Part shown: positions 19,443-33,670 of the stretch, piece by piece
Layout of the letters: every line of letters begins with the position of its first letter
Position numbering within the stretch: the stretch's first letter is position 1
Source: Sporosarcina sp. P2
GTDB taxonomy: Bacteria; Bacillota; Bacilli; Bacillales_A; Planococcaceae
Direction of reading: 5' to 3'
Assembly (NCBI RefSeq): GCF_002743255.1
Contig: NZ_PDYY01000003.1
Span: forward strand, 186,001-250,000
Length of the DNA: 64,000 nucleotides
Translations under genes and position numbers: made by a program
The notes under the pieces: generated by a model
Told to the model about the DNA's origin: nothing
Databases searched by the model: none
Seen by the model: only the letters and a program-made list of their open reading frames with translations

Positions 19443-19471
19443 AAAGCCCGTCTATCTGACGGGCTTTTTTC
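19443..19471 (+). terminator. Intrinsic terminator after rplL
   Basis: aaagcccgtc (19443-19452) pairs with gacgggcttt (19458-19467) around tatct and is followed by a T run. Confidence 0.9.
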
Positions 19472-19514
19472 TTCATATACAGATAATGTAACTCTACGCA
19501 GGAGGTATATATAT

Positions 19515-20117
19515 ATGGGAGAGCATTATTACTCAAAAAACCCTCAAGTTTCAAGTGCCCCCAAGCAGTGGAAGGCTGAGATTCGTAACAAAGTTTTTTT
19601 ATTCACGACAGATGCTGGTGTATTTAGTAAAGGTAGTGTAGATGAAGGATCAAAATTGCTCGCTGAGACGTTTAAAGTGCCGTCCGTCGGGGGAGACTTC
19701 TTGGAAATAGGGTGCGGTTATGGACCGATTGCGTTGTCCATTGCGTCAGATTTCCCTGAGCGGCTTGTCCACATGGTAGATGTTAATGAGCGGGCGTTAG
19801 CTCTTTCTGAAATAAATGCCCAACAAAACAAGATCGTCAATATAAAAATTTATGAGAGTAGTGGAGTTGATCAAGTACAATCTGATGGCTTTGCTGCGAT
19901 TATAACAAATCCTCCTATTCGAGCAGGTAAGCAAACAGTCTTTTCATTTTACGACGGTGCTTATGAAAAATTGGCTTTGGGTGGCGAACTATGGGTTGTC
20001 ATTCAAAAGAAACAAGGGGCGCCATCCACAATAGACTACTTGAAGAAGTTGTTTGGTAATGTGGACACAGTTGCTAAGAAAAAAGGCTACTTTATTTTGG
20101 TAGCGAAAAAAGTTTGA
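19515..20117 (+). CDS. ybxB: RsmC-like class I methyltransferase (YbxB)
   Basis: The 200-residue protein is a small rRNA-guanine-type methyltransferase. The SAM-binding motif LEIGCGYGPIALSIA and the catalytic NPPI sequence (TNPPIRAGK) are visible, with a later FFILVAKK-type C-terminal strand. The target, by family, is a guanine in 16S rRNA; this is inferred. ATG 19515 has ggaggt 8 bases upstream. It lies between rplL and rpoB as ybxB does in B. subtilis. Confidence 0.9.
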   Translation: MGEHYYSKNPQVSSAPKQWKAEIRNKVFLFTTDAGVFSKGSVDEGSKLLAETFKVPSVGGDFLEIGCGYGPIALSIASDFPERLVHMVDVNERALALSEINAQQNKIVNIKIYESSGVDQVQSDGFAAIITNPPIRAGKQTVFSFYDGAYEKLALGGELWVVIQKKQGAPSTIDYLKKLFGNVDTVAKKKGYFILVAKKV

Positions 20118-20142
20118 CAGGATCGATATCTTATAGTAGCAT
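20114..20142 (+). promoter_or_regulatory. Possible rpoB promoter
   Basis: TTGACA (20114-20119) overlaps the ybxB stop; 17 bases later is TAGCAT (20137-20142). A terminator-like hairpin lies between it and rpoB. Confidence 0.5.
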
Positions 20143-20240
20143 TATTAAATGCATAAATATTTATATTGCAGCTGTATGCCCTTTTGTGTGATGTAGTAGA
20201 GGAAAAGGCATATTGATGTTTGGATAAAGATTGTGAAATC

Positions 20241-20281
20241 GAAAATGAGCTCTTGTCGGAACTCGTTTTCTTTTTGTTTTT
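20241..20281 (+). terminator. Terminator/attenuator before rpoB
   Basis: gaaaatgag (20241-20249) pairs with ctcgttttc (20262-20270) with one G-U pair; a long T-rich run follows. It may attenuate transcription entering rpoB. Confidence 0.75.
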
Positions 20282-20346
20282 TCGAAGTCACAGCGGAATT
20301 TCTGATTTTGCAAAAACTAATATTGTCTTAATGAGGGGTGAATGAG

Positions 20347-23300
20347 TTGACAGGTCATTTAGTTCAGTATGGTCAACATCGTCAGCGTAGAAGTTTCGCG
20401 CGAATCAAAGAAGTACTCGATTTACCAAATTTGATTGAAATTCAAACGGCATCTTACGAGTGGTTCTTAGAAGAGGGGTTACGTGAAATGTTCCGGGATA
20501 TTTCTCCTATCCAGGATTTCACAGGTAACTTGTCCTTGGAATTTATCGATTACAAACTGGGTGATCCCAAATATCCAGTAGACGAATCAAAAGAGCGCGA
20601 TGTGACATATGCCGCACCACTTCGTGTAAAAGTACGTCTTCATAACCAGGAAACCGGCGATGTGAAGGAACAAGACGTTTTCATGGGAGATTTCCCGCTC
20701 ATGACGGAAAATGGAACATTCATTATTAACGGTGCTGAGCGTGTTATTGTATCACAGCTCGTTCGTTCGCCAAGTGTTTACTACAATGATAAGACGGACA
20801 AAAATGGTAAGCGAGGATTTGGCGCTACTGTTATTCCGAACCGTGGAGCGTGGCTTGAGTATGAAACAGATGCAAAAGATGTAGTACATGTCCGTATCGA
20901 CCGTACTCGTAAGTTGCCAATCACTGTTTTATTGCGTGCATTAGGCTTCTCTACTGATCAAGAAATTATCGACTTAATCGGCGATAATGAATATTTACGG
21001 AATTCATTAGAAAAAGATAATACCGAGACTTCAGAAAAAGCGATGCTTGAAATCTATGAGCGACTTCGTCCAGGTGAACCACCAACACTAGACAGCGCAA
21101 GAAGTCTTTTATATTCACGTTTCTTCGATCCAAAGCGCTATGATTTGGCGAATGTTGGGCGTTATAAAATGAATAAGAAGCTTCACTTGCAAAATCGACT
21201 GTTCAACCAAACGGCTGCTGAAACACTTGTCGACCCTGAAACAGGCGAGATTTTAGTGGAAAAGGATCAGCTGATCGACCGACGTACATTGGATAAATTA
21301 CTACCATTTTTATCTCAAGGTATCAATACTGAGTCGATCGAACATGTAGGGTCTATATTGGAAGAGCCGATGGTTATTCAGACGCTAAAGATTTACGCAC
21401 CGAAAAGTGAAGAAAAACAAGTAATTAATGTCATTTCTAACGCTGAAGTAGACGAGTCTATTAAACATATTACCCCTTCAGATATCGTTGCTTCTATTAG
21501 TTATTTCTTCAACCTCTTGCATGGTGTAGGAAACACGGATGATATTGACCATCTTGGTAATCGTCGTTTGCGTTCTGTTGGTGAATTACTCCAAAACCAA
21601 TTCCGTATCGGTCTTTCCCGTATGGAGCGTGTGGTTAAAGAGAGAATGTCTATCAATGACACGCAATCTATAGTACCTCAACAATTGATCAATATTCGTC
21701 CTGTTATTGCATCAATTAAAGAGTTTTTCGGTAGCTCGCAGCTATCTCAGTTTATGGACCAAACAAATCCATTGGCTGAATTGACACATAAGCGTCGTTT
21801 ATCTGCACTAGGACCTGGTGGTTTGACTCGTGAGCGAGCAGGAATGGAAGTTCGTGACGTTCACTACTCTCATTATGGTCGTATGTGTCCGATAGAAACG
21901 CCAGAGGGACCGAACATTGGACTGATTAACTCGTTGTCTACATTCGCGAAAGTGAATCAATTTGGTTTCATTGAGACTCCTTATCGTAAAGTAGATCTAG
22001 AAACGGGTCGCGTTACTTCACAGATTGATTATTTAACAGCGGATATTGAAGATAACTATGTAGTGGCTCAAGCAAACGCGTTGCTTGAGGAAGACGGATC
22101 ATTTACGAATGAAGGCGTCGTAGGACGTTTCCAAGGGGATAACACTGTATTCCGTCGTGAACAAATGGATTATATGGATGTTTCGCCTAAGCAAGTTGTG
22201 TCAGCGGCTACTGCATGTATTCCTTTCCTAGAAAATGATGACTCTAACCGTGCATTGATGGGTGCGAACATGCAACGTCAAGCAGTTCCTTTGTTAAATC
22301 CGGAAGCGCCATTTGTAGGTACAGGTATGGAGCATATTTCTGCACGTGATTCAGGAGCAGCTGTTGTTTCTAAATACCACGGTATTGTAGAACACGTAGA
22401 AGCTAAGGAGATTCGTATTCGCCGTATTGAAGAAGTGGGCGGTAAAGAAGTCAAGGGTGACCTTGTCGTTTGCCGTTTATCTAAATTCATTCGTTCGAAC
22501 CAAGGAACTTGCTATAACCAACGTCCAATTGTAAAAGTTGGCGACCGTGTCAAACCGCTTGATATTCTTGCGGACGGACCATCAATGGAACAGGGAGAAC
22601 TCGCGCTTGGACGTAACGTTCTAACTGCGTTCATGACATGGGATGGTTACAACTACGAAGATGCGATTATCATGAGTGAGCGTCTGGTGAAAGATGATGT
22701 ATTCACGTCTGTTCATATTGAAGAATATGAATCGGAGGCACGTGATACGAAGCTTGGGCCAGAAGAAATCACGCGTGATATTCCAAACGTCGGAGAAGAT
22801 GCATTACGCAACTTGGATGACAGAGGAATTATTCGTATCGGTGCAGAAGTACGAGATGGAGATATCTTGGTCGGTAAAGTAACGCCTAAGGGTGTTACGG
22901 AATTGACTGCGGAAGAACGTCTTCTACATGCAATCTTTGGGGAAAAAGCACGTGAAGTCCGCGATACTTCATTACGTGTCCCTCATGGAGCAGGCGGAAT
23001 AGTTCTGGATGTCAAAGTCTTCAACCGTGAAGATGGCGATGAGCTATCTCCAGGAGTAAATCAGTTAGTACGAGTATATATCGTACAGAAGCGTAAAATC
23101 TCTGTTGGAGATAAGATGGCAGGACGTCACGGTAATAAGGGGGTTATTTCCCGAATCTTACCTGAGTCGGAAATGCCGTTCCTTCCAGATGGTACACCGA
23201 TCGATGTTATGTTAAATCCACTAGGTGTTCCGTCACGTATGAATATCGGACAGGTTCTTGAAATGCATCTTGGTATGGCTGCGCGTAGTCTAGGTATTCA

Positions 23301-23883
23301 CACTGCATCTCCTGTATTTGACGGTGCAAACGAAGAAGACGTTTGGGCTACAATGGAAGAAGCAGGAATGGACCGTGACGGTAAAACCATGCTATACGAT
23401 GGTCGTTCAGGTGAACCATTTGATAACCGTGTATCAGTCGGCGTTATGTACTTGATCAAACTTGCCCACATGGTAGATGATAAGTTGCACGCACGATCTA
23501 CTGGACCATACTCACTCGTTACACAGCAACCACTCGGCGGTAAAGCCCAGTTCGGTGGACAGCGTTTCGGGGAAATGGAAGTATGGGCGCTAGAAGCATA
23601 TGGTGCCGCTTATACATTGCAAGAAATTTTAACAGTCAAATCCGATGACGTCGTAGGACGTGTGAAGACATACGAAGCGATTGTTAAAGGTGATAGCGTA
23701 CCTCAACCAGGTGTACCGGAATCATTTAAAGTACTAATCAAAGAACTTCAAAGTTTAGGGTTAGATGTGAAGATGTTGACGGAAGACTTCGAAGAAATTG
23801 AGTTACGTGATTTAGACGACGAAGAAGACTTGCAACCAACTGACGCATTGAACTTGATTAAAGAAGATCAACCGATCGCCTAA
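20347..23883 (+). CDS. rpoB: RNA polymerase beta subunit
   Basis: The 1178-residue protein aligns with B. subtilis RpoB throughout; it is slightly shorter in the region after the first third and at the C-terminus. The rifampicin-resistance cluster around residues 463-492 ([20 protein letters not shown]) has the sensitive-type sequence. Conserved active-site parts such as [13 protein letters not shown] are intact. The start TTG 20347 (LTGHLVQYG) sits 8 bases after gagggg and matches the B. subtilis start; GTG 20338 would be inside the ribosome site. Confidence 0.97.
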   Translation: MTGHLVQYGQHRQRRSFARIKEVLDLPNLIEIQTASYEWFLEEGLREMFRDISPIQDFTGNLSLEFIDYKLGDPKYPVDESKERDVTYAAPLRVKVRLHNQETGDVKEQDVFMGDFPLMTENGTFIINGAERVIVSQLVRSPSVYYNDKTDKNGKRGFGATVIPNRGAWLEYETDAKDVVHVRIDRTRKLPITVLLRALGFSTDQEIIDLIGDNEYLRNSLEKDNTETSEKAMLEIYERLRPGEPPTLDSARSLLYSRFFDPKRYDLANVGRYKMNKKLHLQNRLFNQTAAETLVDPETGEILVEKDQLIDRRTLDKLLPFLSQGINTESIEHVGSILEEPMVIQTLKIYAPKSEEKQVINVISNAEVDESIKHITPSDIVASISYFFNLLHGVGNTDDIDHLGNRRLRSVGELLQNQFRIGLSRMERVVKERMSINDTQSIVPQQLINIRPVIASIKEFFGSSQLSQFMDQTNPLAELTHKRRLSALGPGGLTRERAGMEVRDVHYSHYGRMCPIETPEGPNIGLINSLSTFAKVNQFGFIETPYRKVDLETGRVTSQIDYLTADIEDNYVVAQANALLEEDGSFTNEGVVGRFQGDNTVFRREQMDYMDVSPKQVVSAATACIPFLENDDSNRALMGANMQRQAVPLLNPEAPFVGTGMEHISARDSGAAVVSKYHGIVEHVEAKEIRIRRIEEVGGKEVKGDLVVCRLSKFIRSNQGTCYNQRPIVKVGDRVKPLDILADGPSMEQGELALGRNVLTAFMTWDGYNYEDAIIMSERLVKDDVFTSVHIEEYESEARDTKLGPEEITRDIPNVGEDALRNLDDRGIIRIGAEVRDGDILVGKVTPKGVTELTAEERLLHAIFGEKAREVRDTSLRVPHGAGGIVLDVKVFNREDGDELSPGVNQLVRVYIVQKRKISVGDKMAGRHGNKGVISRILPESEMPFLPDGTPIDVMLNPLGVPSRMNIGQVLEMHLGMAARSLGIHTASPVFDGANEEDVWATMEEAGMDRDGKTMLYDGRSGEPFDNRVSVGVMYLIKLAHMVDDKLHARSTGPYSLVTQQPLGGKAQFGGQRFGEMEVWALEAYGAAYTLQEILTVKSDDVVGRVKTYEAIVKGDSVPQPGVPESFKVLIKELQSLGLDVKMLTEDFEEIELRDLDDEEDLQPTDALNLIKEDQPIA

Positions 23884-23928
23884 AGCAGATAGTGCTGATA
23901 TGAAATGTAAATAAAACAAACAAAAATG

Positions 23929-23966
23929 AATAGAAGAGGGCTTCGAGCACCCTCTTCTATTTTATT
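23929..23966 (+). terminator. Strong terminator-like hairpin between rpoB and rpoC
   Basis: aatagaagaggg (23929-23940) pairs perfectly with ccctcttctatt (23950-23961), followed by ttatt. With 12 bp it is a stable stem inside what is usually a continuous rpoBC transcript. A TTGACT at 24011 could begin a separate rpoC promoter, but no good -10 is seen. Confidence 0.8.
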
Positions 23967-24058
23967 CAGTAAGAAGAATGTCTTACATGAATGTACTACT
24001 ACAAGTTAAGTTGACTGATAAGCCGTTATGGCGATTAGACTAAAGGGAGGTTGGCTCC

Positions 24059-27000
24059 TTGATAGATGTTAATAATTTTGAGTATATGAAAATTGGCCTT
24101 GCTTCACCTGACAAGATTCGTTCTTGGTCGTATGGAGAAGTAAAAAAACCTGAAACGATCAATTACCGTACATTAAAGCCTGAGAAAGACGGATTATTCT
24201 GTGAGAGAATCTTCGGTCCGACGAAAGATTGGGAATGTCACTGTGGTAAATATAAGCGAGTCCGTTATAAGGGCGTTGTTTGTGATCGTTGTGGCGTAGA
24301 GGTAACGCGTCAAAAAGTCCGTCGCGAACGAATGGGACATATTGAGCTTGCGGCACCTGTCACACATATTTGGTACTTCAAAGGAATTCCGAGCCGTATG
24401 GGCTTGATTTTGGACATGACACCACGCGCATTGGAAGAGATTATCTACTTTGCATCTTACGTAGTTGTAGAACCGGCAGATACTCCACTTGAACGCAAGC
24501 AATTGCTTTCTGAGAAAGAGTATCGCTTGTACCGTGAAAAGTATGGTTCCAAATTCCAAGCTGCAATGGGAGCGGAAGCAATCGAGCAACTACTACGTGC
24601 AATCGACTTGGATAAGGAAACAGATTCGTTGAAAGAAGAGTTGAAAACAGTACAAGGTCAGCGTCGTACACGCGCAATCCGACGTTTAGAAGTCGTGGAA
24701 TCTTTCCGTAACTCTGGAAACCGTCCGGAATGGATGGTACTCGAAGTACTTCCAGTCATCCCCCCTGAATTGCGTCCTATGGTACAGCTAGACGGAGGGC
24801 GTTTTGCAACATCTGACTTGAATGATCTTTATCGTAGAGTTATTAACCGGAATAACCGTCTAAAGCGTCTATTGGATTTAGGAGCACCCGGCATTATCGT
24901 CCAGAACGAGAAGCGTATGCTTCAAGAAGCGGTAGATGCACTTGTAGATAATGGTCGTCGTGGAAGACCTGTAACAGGTCCAGGAAACCGTCCATTGAAA
25001 TCACTTTCTCATATGCTAAAAGGTAAGCAAGGGCGTTTCCGCCAGAACTTACTTGGTAAACGTGTAGACTATTCTGGTCGTTCGGTTATCGTAGTAGGTC
25101 CTAACTTAAAAATGTACCAATGCGGTCTGCCTAAGGAAATGGCGATCGAGCTATTTAAGCCGTTCGTTATGAAGGAATTAGTGGAACGTAACTTGGCGCA
25201 TAACATCAAAAGTGCTAAACGTAAGATTGAACGTCTTCATTCCGAAGTATGGGATGTATTGGAAGACGTCATCAAAGAACATCCAGTGCTTCTTAACCGA
25301 GCACCGACACTTCACCGTCTGGGGATACAGGCGTTCGAACCGATACTGGTCGAGGGGCGTGCGATTACGTTACACCCGCTCGTATGTACAGCTTACAACG
25401 CTGACTTCGATGGTGACCAAATGGCTGTTCACGTACCACTATCCGCTGAAGCTCAAGCTGAAGCACGTCTATTGATGCTAGCTGCTCAAAACATTTTGAA
25501 CCCGAAAGACGGAAAACCAGTTGTAACTCCTTCACAGGATATGGTTCTTGGAAACTATTACTTAACAGTCGAGCGAAAAAATGCGGCTGGAGAAGGTTCT
25601 GTGTTTAGTGATCCGAATGAAGCGTTAATCGCATATCAAACAGGACATGTTCACTTACATTCCCGCATCGCGGTACAGGCTGGCAGTATTAACAACCCAA
25701 CGTTTACGGATAAACAAAATAGTCAGCTATTGTTAACGACTGTAGGTAAAATCATTTTCAATGAGATTTTACCGGAAACGTTTCCGTACATCAACGAACC
25801 GACGAATCATAACTTGCAGGTAGAAACACCTGACAAGTACTTCATCGACGGAACAGTAAATGTTAAGGAACACCTGCAAGAAGCAGAACTAATCACGCCG
25901 TTCAAAAAAGCAATCCTTGGGGAAATTATCGCGGAAATCTTCCGTCGCTTCCACATTACAGAAACTTCTAGAATGTTGGATAGAATGAAAAACCTAGGAT
26001 TTAAATATTCTACTCGTGCTGGAATTACAATCGGTATTTCCGATATCGTGGTCTTGCCGAATAAAGCAGAAATTCTTCATGAAGCACAAGAAAAAGTTGA
26101 TAAAGTCACGCAGCAGTTCCGACGTGGTTTAATTACCGAGGAAGAGCGTTATGATCGTGTCATCTCTTATTGGAGCCATGCGAAGGATATCATTCAGAAT
26201 AAGCTAATGGATTCATTGGATATTGAAAACCCGATCTTCATGATGAGTGACTCCGGAGCCCGTGGTAACGCATCAAACTTTACACAACTTGCTGGTATGC
26301 GTGGACTAATGGCCAACCCGGCTGGACGGATTATCGAACTTCCGATCAAATCTTCCTTCCGTGAAGGTCTGACAGTACTCGAATACTTTATCTCTACACA
26401 CGGTGCACGTAAAGGTCTTGCCGATACAGCACTGAAGACTGCCGATTCAGGTTACTTGACTCGTCGTCTCGTAGACGTAGCGCAAGATGTTATCGTTCGT
26501 GAAGAAGATTGCGGAACAGACCGTGGTCTTGCAATTACTGCATTAACCGAAGGAAATGAAATGATCGAAACATTGTTTGAGCGTATTGAAGGCCGTCACA
26601 CGAAGAAGACTATCAAACATCCGGAAACGGGTGAAGTCATTCTTGCGAAAAACGGGTTGATTACTGCGGACATAGCGAACATAGTAATTCAAGCTGGTAT
26701 CGAAGAAGTGACGATTCGTTCTGCATTTACATGTAATACGAAGCACGGCGTATGTAAAAAATGTTACGGTATCAACTTAGCCACTGGAGAAACGGTAGAA
26801 GTAGGGGAAGCTGTGGGAATCATTGCAGCGCAATCTATCGGAGAGCCAGGAACACAGTTAACGATGCGTACATTCCACACAGGTGGAGTTGCCGGAGATG
26901 ATATTACGCAAGGTCTTCCACGTATTCAGGAAATTTTTGAATCTCGTAATCCGAAAGGTGTAGCGGTTATTTCTGAAATTGCAGGTACTGTTATTGAAAT

Positions 27001-27652
27001 TGATGAAATCCGTGAAGGCTTGAAAGAAATTACTATTGAAGGTGAAGTGGAAACACGTAAATATCCTACGTTGTACAATGCGCGCTTGAAGGTAGAAGTA
27101 GGCGATGTGGTTGAGCGTGGGCAAACTATTACTGAAGGTTCTATTGACCCTAAACAATTGATCGTTGTAAAAGACGTTTCAACTGTACAAGAGTATCTCT
27201 TGAAAGAAGTTCAAAAAGTCTACCGTATGCAAGGGGTAGAGATTGGTGATAAGCACGTTGAAGTAATGGTACGTCAAATGCTTCGAAAAGTTCGAGTAAT
27301 TGAAGCAGGAGATACTGATCTTCTTCCGGGTTCATTATTGGACATTCACCAATTCTCTGAAGCGAACGAAAAGGTGTTGTTAGCAGGTAAAGTCCCAGCT
27401 ACCTCACGTCCGGTAATTCTCGGAATTACGAAAGCTTCACTTGAAACAGAATCATTCTTGTCGGCCGCATCATTCCAGGAAACGACAAGAGTCCTTACAG
27501 ATGCAGCTATTAAAGGTAAAACAGATGAGTTGCTAGGTCTGAAAGAAAACGTTATTATCGGGAAATTGGTCCCTGCAGGTACTGGAATGCAGAGATACCG
27601 CCAAATAAAAATGCAACACGATCAAGTAGAAGAGACTATTCCAGCTGAATAA
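24059..27652 (+). CDS. rpoC: RNA polymerase beta' subunit
   Basis: The 1197-residue protein (1199 in B. subtilis) has the N-terminal zinc site C60, C62, C75, C78 and the catalytic magnesium motif NADFDGD at 447-453, with Asp449, 451 and 453. The bridge-helix/trigger-loop region ([20 protein letters not shown]) and the second zinc cluster ([17 protein letters not shown]) are intact. The start is TTG 24059 after gggaggtt. Confidence 0.97.
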   Translation: MIDVNNFEYMKIGLASPDKIRSWSYGEVKKPETINYRTLKPEKDGLFCERIFGPTKDWECHCGKYKRVRYKGVVCDRCGVEVTRQKVRRERMGHIELAAPVTHIWYFKGIPSRMGLILDMTPRALEEIIYFASYVVVEPADTPLERKQLLSEKEYRLYREKYGSKFQAAMGAEAIEQLLRAIDLDKETDSLKEELKTVQGQRRTRAIRRLEVVESFRNSGNRPEWMVLEVLPVIPPELRPMVQLDGGRFATSDLNDLYRRVINRNNRLKRLLDLGAPGIIVQNEKRMLQEAVDALVDNGRRGRPVTGPGNRPLKSLSHMLKGKQGRFRQNLLGKRVDYSGRSVIVVGPNLKMYQCGLPKEMAIELFKPFVMKELVERNLAHNIKSAKRKIERLHSEVWDVLEDVIKEHPVLLNRAPTLHRLGIQAFEPILVEGRAITLHPLVCTAYNADFDGDQMAVHVPLSAEAQAEARLLMLAAQNILNPKDGKPVVTPSQDMVLGNYYLTVERKNAAGEGSVFSDPNEALIAYQTGHVHLHSRIAVQAGSINNPTFTDKQNSQLLLTTVGKIIFNEILPETFPYINEPTNHNLQVETPDKYFIDGTVNVKEHLQEAELITPFKKAILGEIIAEIFRRFHITETSRMLDRMKNLGFKYSTRAGITIGISDIVVLPNKAEILHEAQEKVDKVTQQFRRGLITEEERYDRVISYWSHAKDIIQNKLMDSLDIENPIFMMSDSGARGNASNFTQLAGMRGLMANPAGRIIELPIKSSFREGLTVLEYFISTHGARKGLADTALKTADSGYLTRRLVDVAQDVIVREEDCGTDRGLAITALTEGNEMIETLFERIEGRHTKKTIKHPETGEVILAKNGLITADIANIVIQAGIEEVTIRSAFTCNTKHGVCKKCYGINLATGETVEVGEAVGIIAAQSIGEPGTQLTMRTFHTGGVAGDDITQGLPRIQEIFESRNPKGVAVISEIAGTVIEIDEIREGLKEITIEGEVETRKYPTLYNARLKVEVGDVVERGQTITEGSIDPKQLIVVKDVSTVQEYLLKEVQKVYRMQGVEIGDKHVEVMVRQMLRKVRVIEAGDTDLLPGSLLDIHQFSEANEKVLLAGKVPATSRPVILGITKASLETESFLSAASFQETTRVLTDAAIKGKTDELLGLKENVIIGKLVPAGTGMQRYRQIKMQHDQVEETIPAE

Positions 27653-27654
27653 AA

Positions 27655-27684
27655 ATAAACGGGACATCGCTCCCGTTTATTTTC
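27655..27684 (+). terminator. Intrinsic terminator after rpoC
   Basis: ataaacggga (27655-27664) pairs with tcccgtttat (27671-27680) around catcgc, followed by tttc. Confidence 0.85.
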
Positions 27685-27693
27685 TTAAATTCG

Positions 27694-27722
27694 TTGACAA
27701 GTTATTGTAGAGATGATAATAT
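27694..27722 (+). promoter_or_regulatory. Promoter of rpsL-rpsG-fusA
   Basis: TTGACA (27694-27699), 17 bases, TAATAT (27717-27722). It begins a leader of about 220 bases that ends in an attenuator-like hairpin before rpsL. Confidence 0.75.
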
Positions 27723-27851
27723 ACAAAAGGTTGATAGTTGTTGACCGTTAACTTTTCAGGAAGAAAAAACTCTTTCGAATAAGTACAAGGCGATAAGCAA
27801 TCATCATTATAAAATAACAGTAAGCAGAGATCTCTGGAGTTACTGTCACCC

Positions 27852-27886
27852 GTTTTTGTGTGTGCACGCACAAAAACTTTGTTTTT
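27852..27886 (+). terminator. Attenuator-like terminator in the rpsL leader
   Basis: gtttttgtgtg (27852-27862) pairs with cgcacaaaaac (27867-27877) with one G-U pair, followed by tttgttttt. Upstream, cagtaa and ttactg (about 27820-27845) form a second hairpin. Because promoter and terminator both precede rpsL, read-through is probably regulated. An extended -10 (tgg tattat, 27913-27921) might give a second start. Confidence 0.75.
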
Positions 27887-27948
27887 ACTTAAAAATGAAC
27901 CACCTGGGTGTGTGGTATTATAAAAAACTTGGAAGGAGGAACAACCTG

Positions 27949-28368
27949 ATGCCTACAATTAATCAATTAGTCCGTAAACCTCGTAAATCGAAAACGGAAA
28001 ATTCTAAGTCTCCGGCTCTAGGAAAAAGCTATAACAGCTTTAAAAAGTCTATGACAAACGTGAACTCACCACAAAAAAGAGGTGTTTGTACACGTGTTGG
28101 TACTATGACTCCTAAGAAGCCGAACTCGGCGCTACGTAAGTATGCTCGTGTTCGTTTAACTAATACATTGGAAGTAAACGCATATATTCCAGGTGAAGGC
28201 CACAACTTGCAAGAACACAGTGTGGTACTAATCCGCGGAGGACGCGTAAAAGACTTACCGGGTGTTCGTTACCATATCGTACGTGGGGCACTTGATACAG
28301 CTGGTGTTACTGGCCGTATGCAAAGCCGTTCAATGTATGGAGCTAAAAAGCCCAAAGTTAAGAAGTAA
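27949..28368 (+). CDS. rpsL: 30S ribosomal protein S12
   Basis: S12 (139 residues) lies at the decoding centre. [11 protein letters not shown] has lysines at 56 and 57, the streptomycin-sensitive wild-type form. A ggaaggagga site precedes ATG 27949; a longer upstream reading has no initiation signals. It heads the str operon with rpsG and fusA. Confidence 0.97.
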   Translation: MPTINQLVRKPRKSKTENSKSPALGKSYNSFKKSMTNVNSPQKRGVCTRVGTMTPKKPNSALRKYARVRLTNTLEVNAYIPGEGHNLQEHSVVLIRGGRVKDLPGVRYHIVRGALDTAGVTGRMQSRSMYGAKKPKVKK

Positions 28369-28403
28369 TACAAAACTAACAATATTGAAAGGAGGAACTA
28401 ATT

Positions 28404-28874
28404 ATGCCTCGTAAAGGTCCAGTAACAAAACGTGATGTACTACCTGATCCGATTTATAATTCCAAGCTTGTAAGCCGCCTTATCAACAAAATGATGGTAG
28501 ACGGTAAAAAAGGTACTTCTCAAAAGATTCTTTATGGAGCGTTCGAAATTATTAAAGAACGTTCTGGACAAGAACCAATCGAAGTATTCGAAGCAGCTTT
28601 AAATAATGTAATGCCAGTTCTTGAAGTGCGTGCTCGCCGCGTAGGTGGAGCTAACTATCAAGTGCCGGTTGAAGTACGCCCTGAACGCCGTTCGACTCTA
28701 GGCCTTCGTTACCTTGTGAACTATTCACGTACACGTGGAGAAAAAACAATGGAAGAACGTCTAGCGAATGAAATTCTTGATGCATCAAATAACACAGGTG
28801 CTTCTGTTAAACGCCGTGAAGAAATGCATAAAATGGCTGAAGCCAACAGAGCATTCGCTCACTATCGCTGGTAA
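28404..28874 (+). CDS. rpsG: 30S ribosomal protein S7
   Basis: S7 (156 residues) nucleates assembly of the 30S head and contacts E-site t[19 protein letters not shown] and the C-terminal [16 protein letters not shown] match the family. A ggaggaa site precedes the ATG. Confidence 0.97.
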   Translation: MPRKGPVTKRDVLPDPIYNSKLVSRLINKMMVDGKKGTSQKILYGAFEIIKERSGQEPIEVFEAALNNVMPVLEVRARRVGGANYQVPVEVRPERRSTLGLRYLVNYSRTRGEKTMEERLANEILDASNNTGASVKRREEMHKMAEANRAFAHYRW

Positions 28875-28921
28875 GGTCGGATAAACAACAGCAGTAATCC
28901 GAAACGGAAGGAGATTACAAA

Positions 28922-31000
28922 ATGGCTAGAGAGTTCTCACTAGAGAATACTCGTAACATTGGTATCATGGCTCACATTGACGCTGGTAAGACAACGACAA
29001 CTGAGCGGATCCTTTTTTACACAGGTAAAATCCACAAGATTGGTGAAACGCACGAAGGTGCATCACAAATGGACTGGATGGAGCAAGAGCAAGAACGTGG
29101 AATCACGATTACTTCAGCTGCAACAACTGCAGCATGGAAAGGTCACCGCGTAAACATCATCGATACACCGGGGCACGTAGACTTCACAGTTGAAGTTGAA
29201 CGTTCACTTCGCGTATTGGATGGTGCTGTAGCGGTACTTGATGCACAATCAGGTGTTGAACCACAAACAGAGACAGTTTGGCGTCAAGCGACAAACTACA
29301 AAGTACCACGTCTCGTATTCGTAAACAAAATGGATAAGACGGGTGCTGACTTCCTATATTCAGTAGGAACACTACGTGACCGCCTGCAAGCGAATGCACA
29401 TCCTATTCAATTGCCAATTGGTGCGGAAGATAACTTCTCAGGAATTATCGACTTAATCGAAATGAAGGCAACTATGTATCCCAATGATCTAGGAACAGAT
29501 ACGACAGTGGAAGAAATTCCTGCTGAACATCTTGAACTAGCTAAAAAATACCGTGAGAGCCTAATTGAAGCTGTTGTAGATTTCGATGAAGATCTTATGG
29601 AAAAGTATCTTGGCGGTGAAGAACTTACTATAGAAGAACTTACGACAGCTATTCGTAAAGCTACGTTGGCAGTTGAATTCTATCCTGTAGTTTGTGGAAC
29701 TGCTTTCAAAAACAAAGGTGTACAACTAGTACTAGATGCGGTAGTAGACTACCTTCCATCGCCACTTGATGTGCCTCCAATGATGGGCTTCAACCCTGAG
29801 ACTGAAGAAGACGAAGTGCGTGAATCATCTGATGAAGCACCATTCTCAGCATTGGCGTTTAAAGTTATGACAGATCCTTATGTAGGTAAACTTACATTCT
29901 TCCGTATTTACTCTGGTATTCTTCAAGCTGGTTCTTACGTAGCAAACTCTACAAAAGGCAAGCGCGAGCGCGTAGGACGTATTCTACAAATGCACGCAAA
30001 CAGCCGTGAAGAAATTTCTGAAGTACACGCGGGTGAAATTGCTGCTGCTGTCGGTTTGAAAGACACAACTACTGGAGACACACTATGTGATGAGAAAGCA
30101 TTGATCATTCTTGAATCAATGGTATTCCCAGAGCCAGTTATCTCTGTAGCGATTGAACCGAAAACAAAAGCGGACCAGGATAAAATGGGCCAAGCTCTTG
30201 CTAAGTTGCAAGAAGAAGATCCAACATTCCGTGCACACACAGATCAAGAAACAGGAGAAGTAATCATCGCGGGTATGGGTGAACTTCACTTGGATATTAT
30301 CGTCGACCGTTTACGTCGTGAATTTAAAGTGGAAGCAAACGTGGGCGCGCCACAAGTTTCTTACCGCGAAACATTCCGTCAGTCGGCTGAAGTCGAAGGT
30401 AAATTCGTTCGTCAATCAGGTGGACGTGGACAGTTCGGTCACGTATGGATTGAATTCGGTCCAAACGAAGAAGGAAAAGGATTCGAGTTCGTTAATAATA
30501 TTGTTGGTGGTTCTGTTCCTCGCGAATACATCCCAGCAGTTGAAGCAGGAATTCGTGATTCATTGGATAACGGTATTTTAGCTGGGTATCCTTTAATTGA
30601 TGTCAAAGCACGCCTATATGACGGATCTTACCATGACGTTGACTCCAACGAGATGGCATTTAAGATCGCTGCATCAATGGCTTTGAAAAATGCTGCATCA
30701 AAATGTAATCCTGTAATTCTTGAACCAACAATGAAGGTAGAAGTTATTATTCCGGAAGAATACATGGGCGACATTATGGGTGATATTACATCACGCCGTG
30801 GCCGTGTAGAAGGTATGGAAGCTCGTGGTAACGCACAAGTAGTTCGTGCAATGGTTCCACTTGCTGAAATGTTCGGTTATGCAACTTCTCTACGTTCAAA
30901 CACGCAAGGACGCGGAGTATTCTCAATGGTGTTCGATCACTATGAAGAACTTCCAAAGTCTATCGCTGAAGAAGTAATCAAGAAAAACAAAGGTGAATAA
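28922..31000 (+). CDS. fusA: Elongation factor G
   Basis: EF-G (692 residues) translocates tRNA-mRNA on the ribosome. The G1 motif AHIDAGKTT is at 17-25; DTPGHVDF (G3) and NKMDK (G4) follow. The domain IV loop region and the C-terminal [14 protein letters not shown] are intact. ATG 28922 follows ggaaggaga. A likely separate tuf promoter lies downstream. Confidence 0.97.
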   Translation: MAREFSLENTRNIGIMAHIDAGKTTTTERILFYTGKIHKIGETHEGASQMDWMEQEQERGITITSAATTAAWKGHRVNIIDTPGHVDFTVEVERSLRVLDGAVAVLDAQSGVEPQTETVWRQATNYKVPRLVFVNKMDKTGADFLYSVGTLRDRLQANAHPIQLPIGAEDNFSGIIDLIEMKATMYPNDLGTDTTVEEIPAEHLELAKKYRESLIEAVVDFDEDLMEKYLGGEELTIEELTTAIRKATLAVEFYPVVCGTAFKNKGVQLVLDAVVDYLPSPLDVPPMMGFNPETEEDEVRESSDEAPFSALAFKVMTDPYVGKLTFFRIYSGILQAGSYVANSTKGKRERVGRILQMHANSREEISEVHAGEIAAAVGLKDTTTGDTLCDEKALIILESMVFPEPVISVAIEPKTKADQDKMGQALAKLQEEDPTFRAHTDQETGEVIIAGMGELHLDIIVDRLRREFKVEANVGAPQVSYRETFRQSAEVEGKFVRQSGGRGQFGHVWIEFGPNEEGKGFEFVNNIVGGSVPREYIPAVEAGIRDSLDNGILAGYPLIDVKARLYDGSYHDVDSNEMAFKIAASMALKNAASKCNPVILEPTMKVEVIIPEEYMGDIMGDITSRRGRVEGMEARGNAQVVRAMVPLAEMFGYATSLRSNTQGRGVFSMVFDHYEELPKSIAEEVIKKNKGE

Positions 31001-31012
31001 TACAGTTCATCC

Positions 31013-31041
31013 TTGTTTCTTTTAAGCAATACTTGTAAGAT
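31013..31041 (+). promoter_or_regulatory. Probable tuf promoter
   Basis: TTGTTT (31013-31018), 17 bases, TAAGAT (31036-31041), in the 115-base fusA-tuf gap. tuf is often given its own promoter in Firmicutes. Confidence 0.55.
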
Positions 31042-31115
31042 GTGGATAGTCGAAGGAATACTTTCGGCTTCCATATTAAAAAACTATTTTTTTAAATAAA
31101 GGGAGGATCTCTAAA

Positions 31116-32303
<1,188 letters not shown>

Positions 32304-32311
32304 TTTGTTTG

Positions 32312-32339
32312 GATCCCGCCATTAAGGCGGGATTTTTTT
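32312..32339 (+). terminator. Intrinsic terminator after tuf
   Basis: atcccgcc (32313-32320) pairs with ggcgggat (32326-32333) around attaa, followed by a long T run. Confidence 0.92.
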
Positions 32340-32978
<639 letters not shown>

Positions 32979-33015
32979 AACATAAAAACAAACAATATTA
33001 CAGGAGGTGTGACTA

Positions 33016-33645
33016 ATGACCAAAGGAATCTTAGGAAGAAAAGTCGGAATGACGCAAGTATTTGCTGAAAACGGCGATCTAATCCCAGTAACAGTGATTG
33101 AAGCTGCTCCAAACGTTGTTCTTCAAAAGAAGACAATAGAAACAGACGGCTACGAGTCAATCCAACTAGGATTTGATGATAAACGTGAAAAGCTTTCAAA
33201 CAAGCCTGAGCAAGGCCATGTTGCAAAAGCTAACACTGCACCTAAGCGCTTCATTCGCGAAGTTCGCGGAGCTGACGTTAGTGCATACGAAGTTGGTCAG
33301 GAAGTCAAAGTCGATACATTCGCAGAAGGCGATGTAGTTGACATTACAGGAGTTTCAAAAGGTAAAGGATTCCAAGGTGTTATTAAGCGCCACGGTTACT
33401 CACGTGGACCAATGACTCACGGATCACGTTTCCATCGCGCACCAGGTTCACTTGGAGCAGTTGATGCACAACGCGTATTCAAAGGAAAAAAACTACCTGG
33501 ACGTACTGGTGGCAAAACAGTAACGATCCAAAACGTTGAAATCGTTCGAGTTGACGCTGAGCGCAACTTGTTATTAGTAAAAGGTAACGTTCCTGGAGCT
33601 CGTAAATCACTTGTACAAGTGAAAAGTGCTATCAAAGGAAACTGA
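33016..33645 (+). CDS. rplC: 50S ribosomal protein L3
   Basis: L3 (209 residues) is an early 50S assembly protein with a loop reaching the peptidyl-transferase centre. The signature [20 protein letters not shown] is present near the centre of the sequence. It starts after caggaggtg, 37 bases past rpsJ. Confidence 0.97.
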   Translation: MTKGILGRKVGMTQVFAENGDLIPVTVIEAAPNVVLQKKTIETDGYESIQLGFDDKREKLSNKPEQGHVAKANTAPKRFIREVRGADVSAYEVGQEVKVDTFAEGDVVDITGVSKGKGFQGVIKRHGYSRGPMTHGSRFHRAPGSLGAVDAQRVFKGKKLPGRTGGKTVTIQNVEIVRVDAERNLLLVKGNVPGARKSLVQVKSAIKGN

Positions 33646-33670
33646 GTAAAACAGAAAGGAGGAAACAGGA

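Noticed and set aside
23986..24041. Separate rpoC promoter (TTGACT at 24011)
   Set aside because: No acceptable -10 at 16-18 bases; only tagact at 19 bases, so not called.
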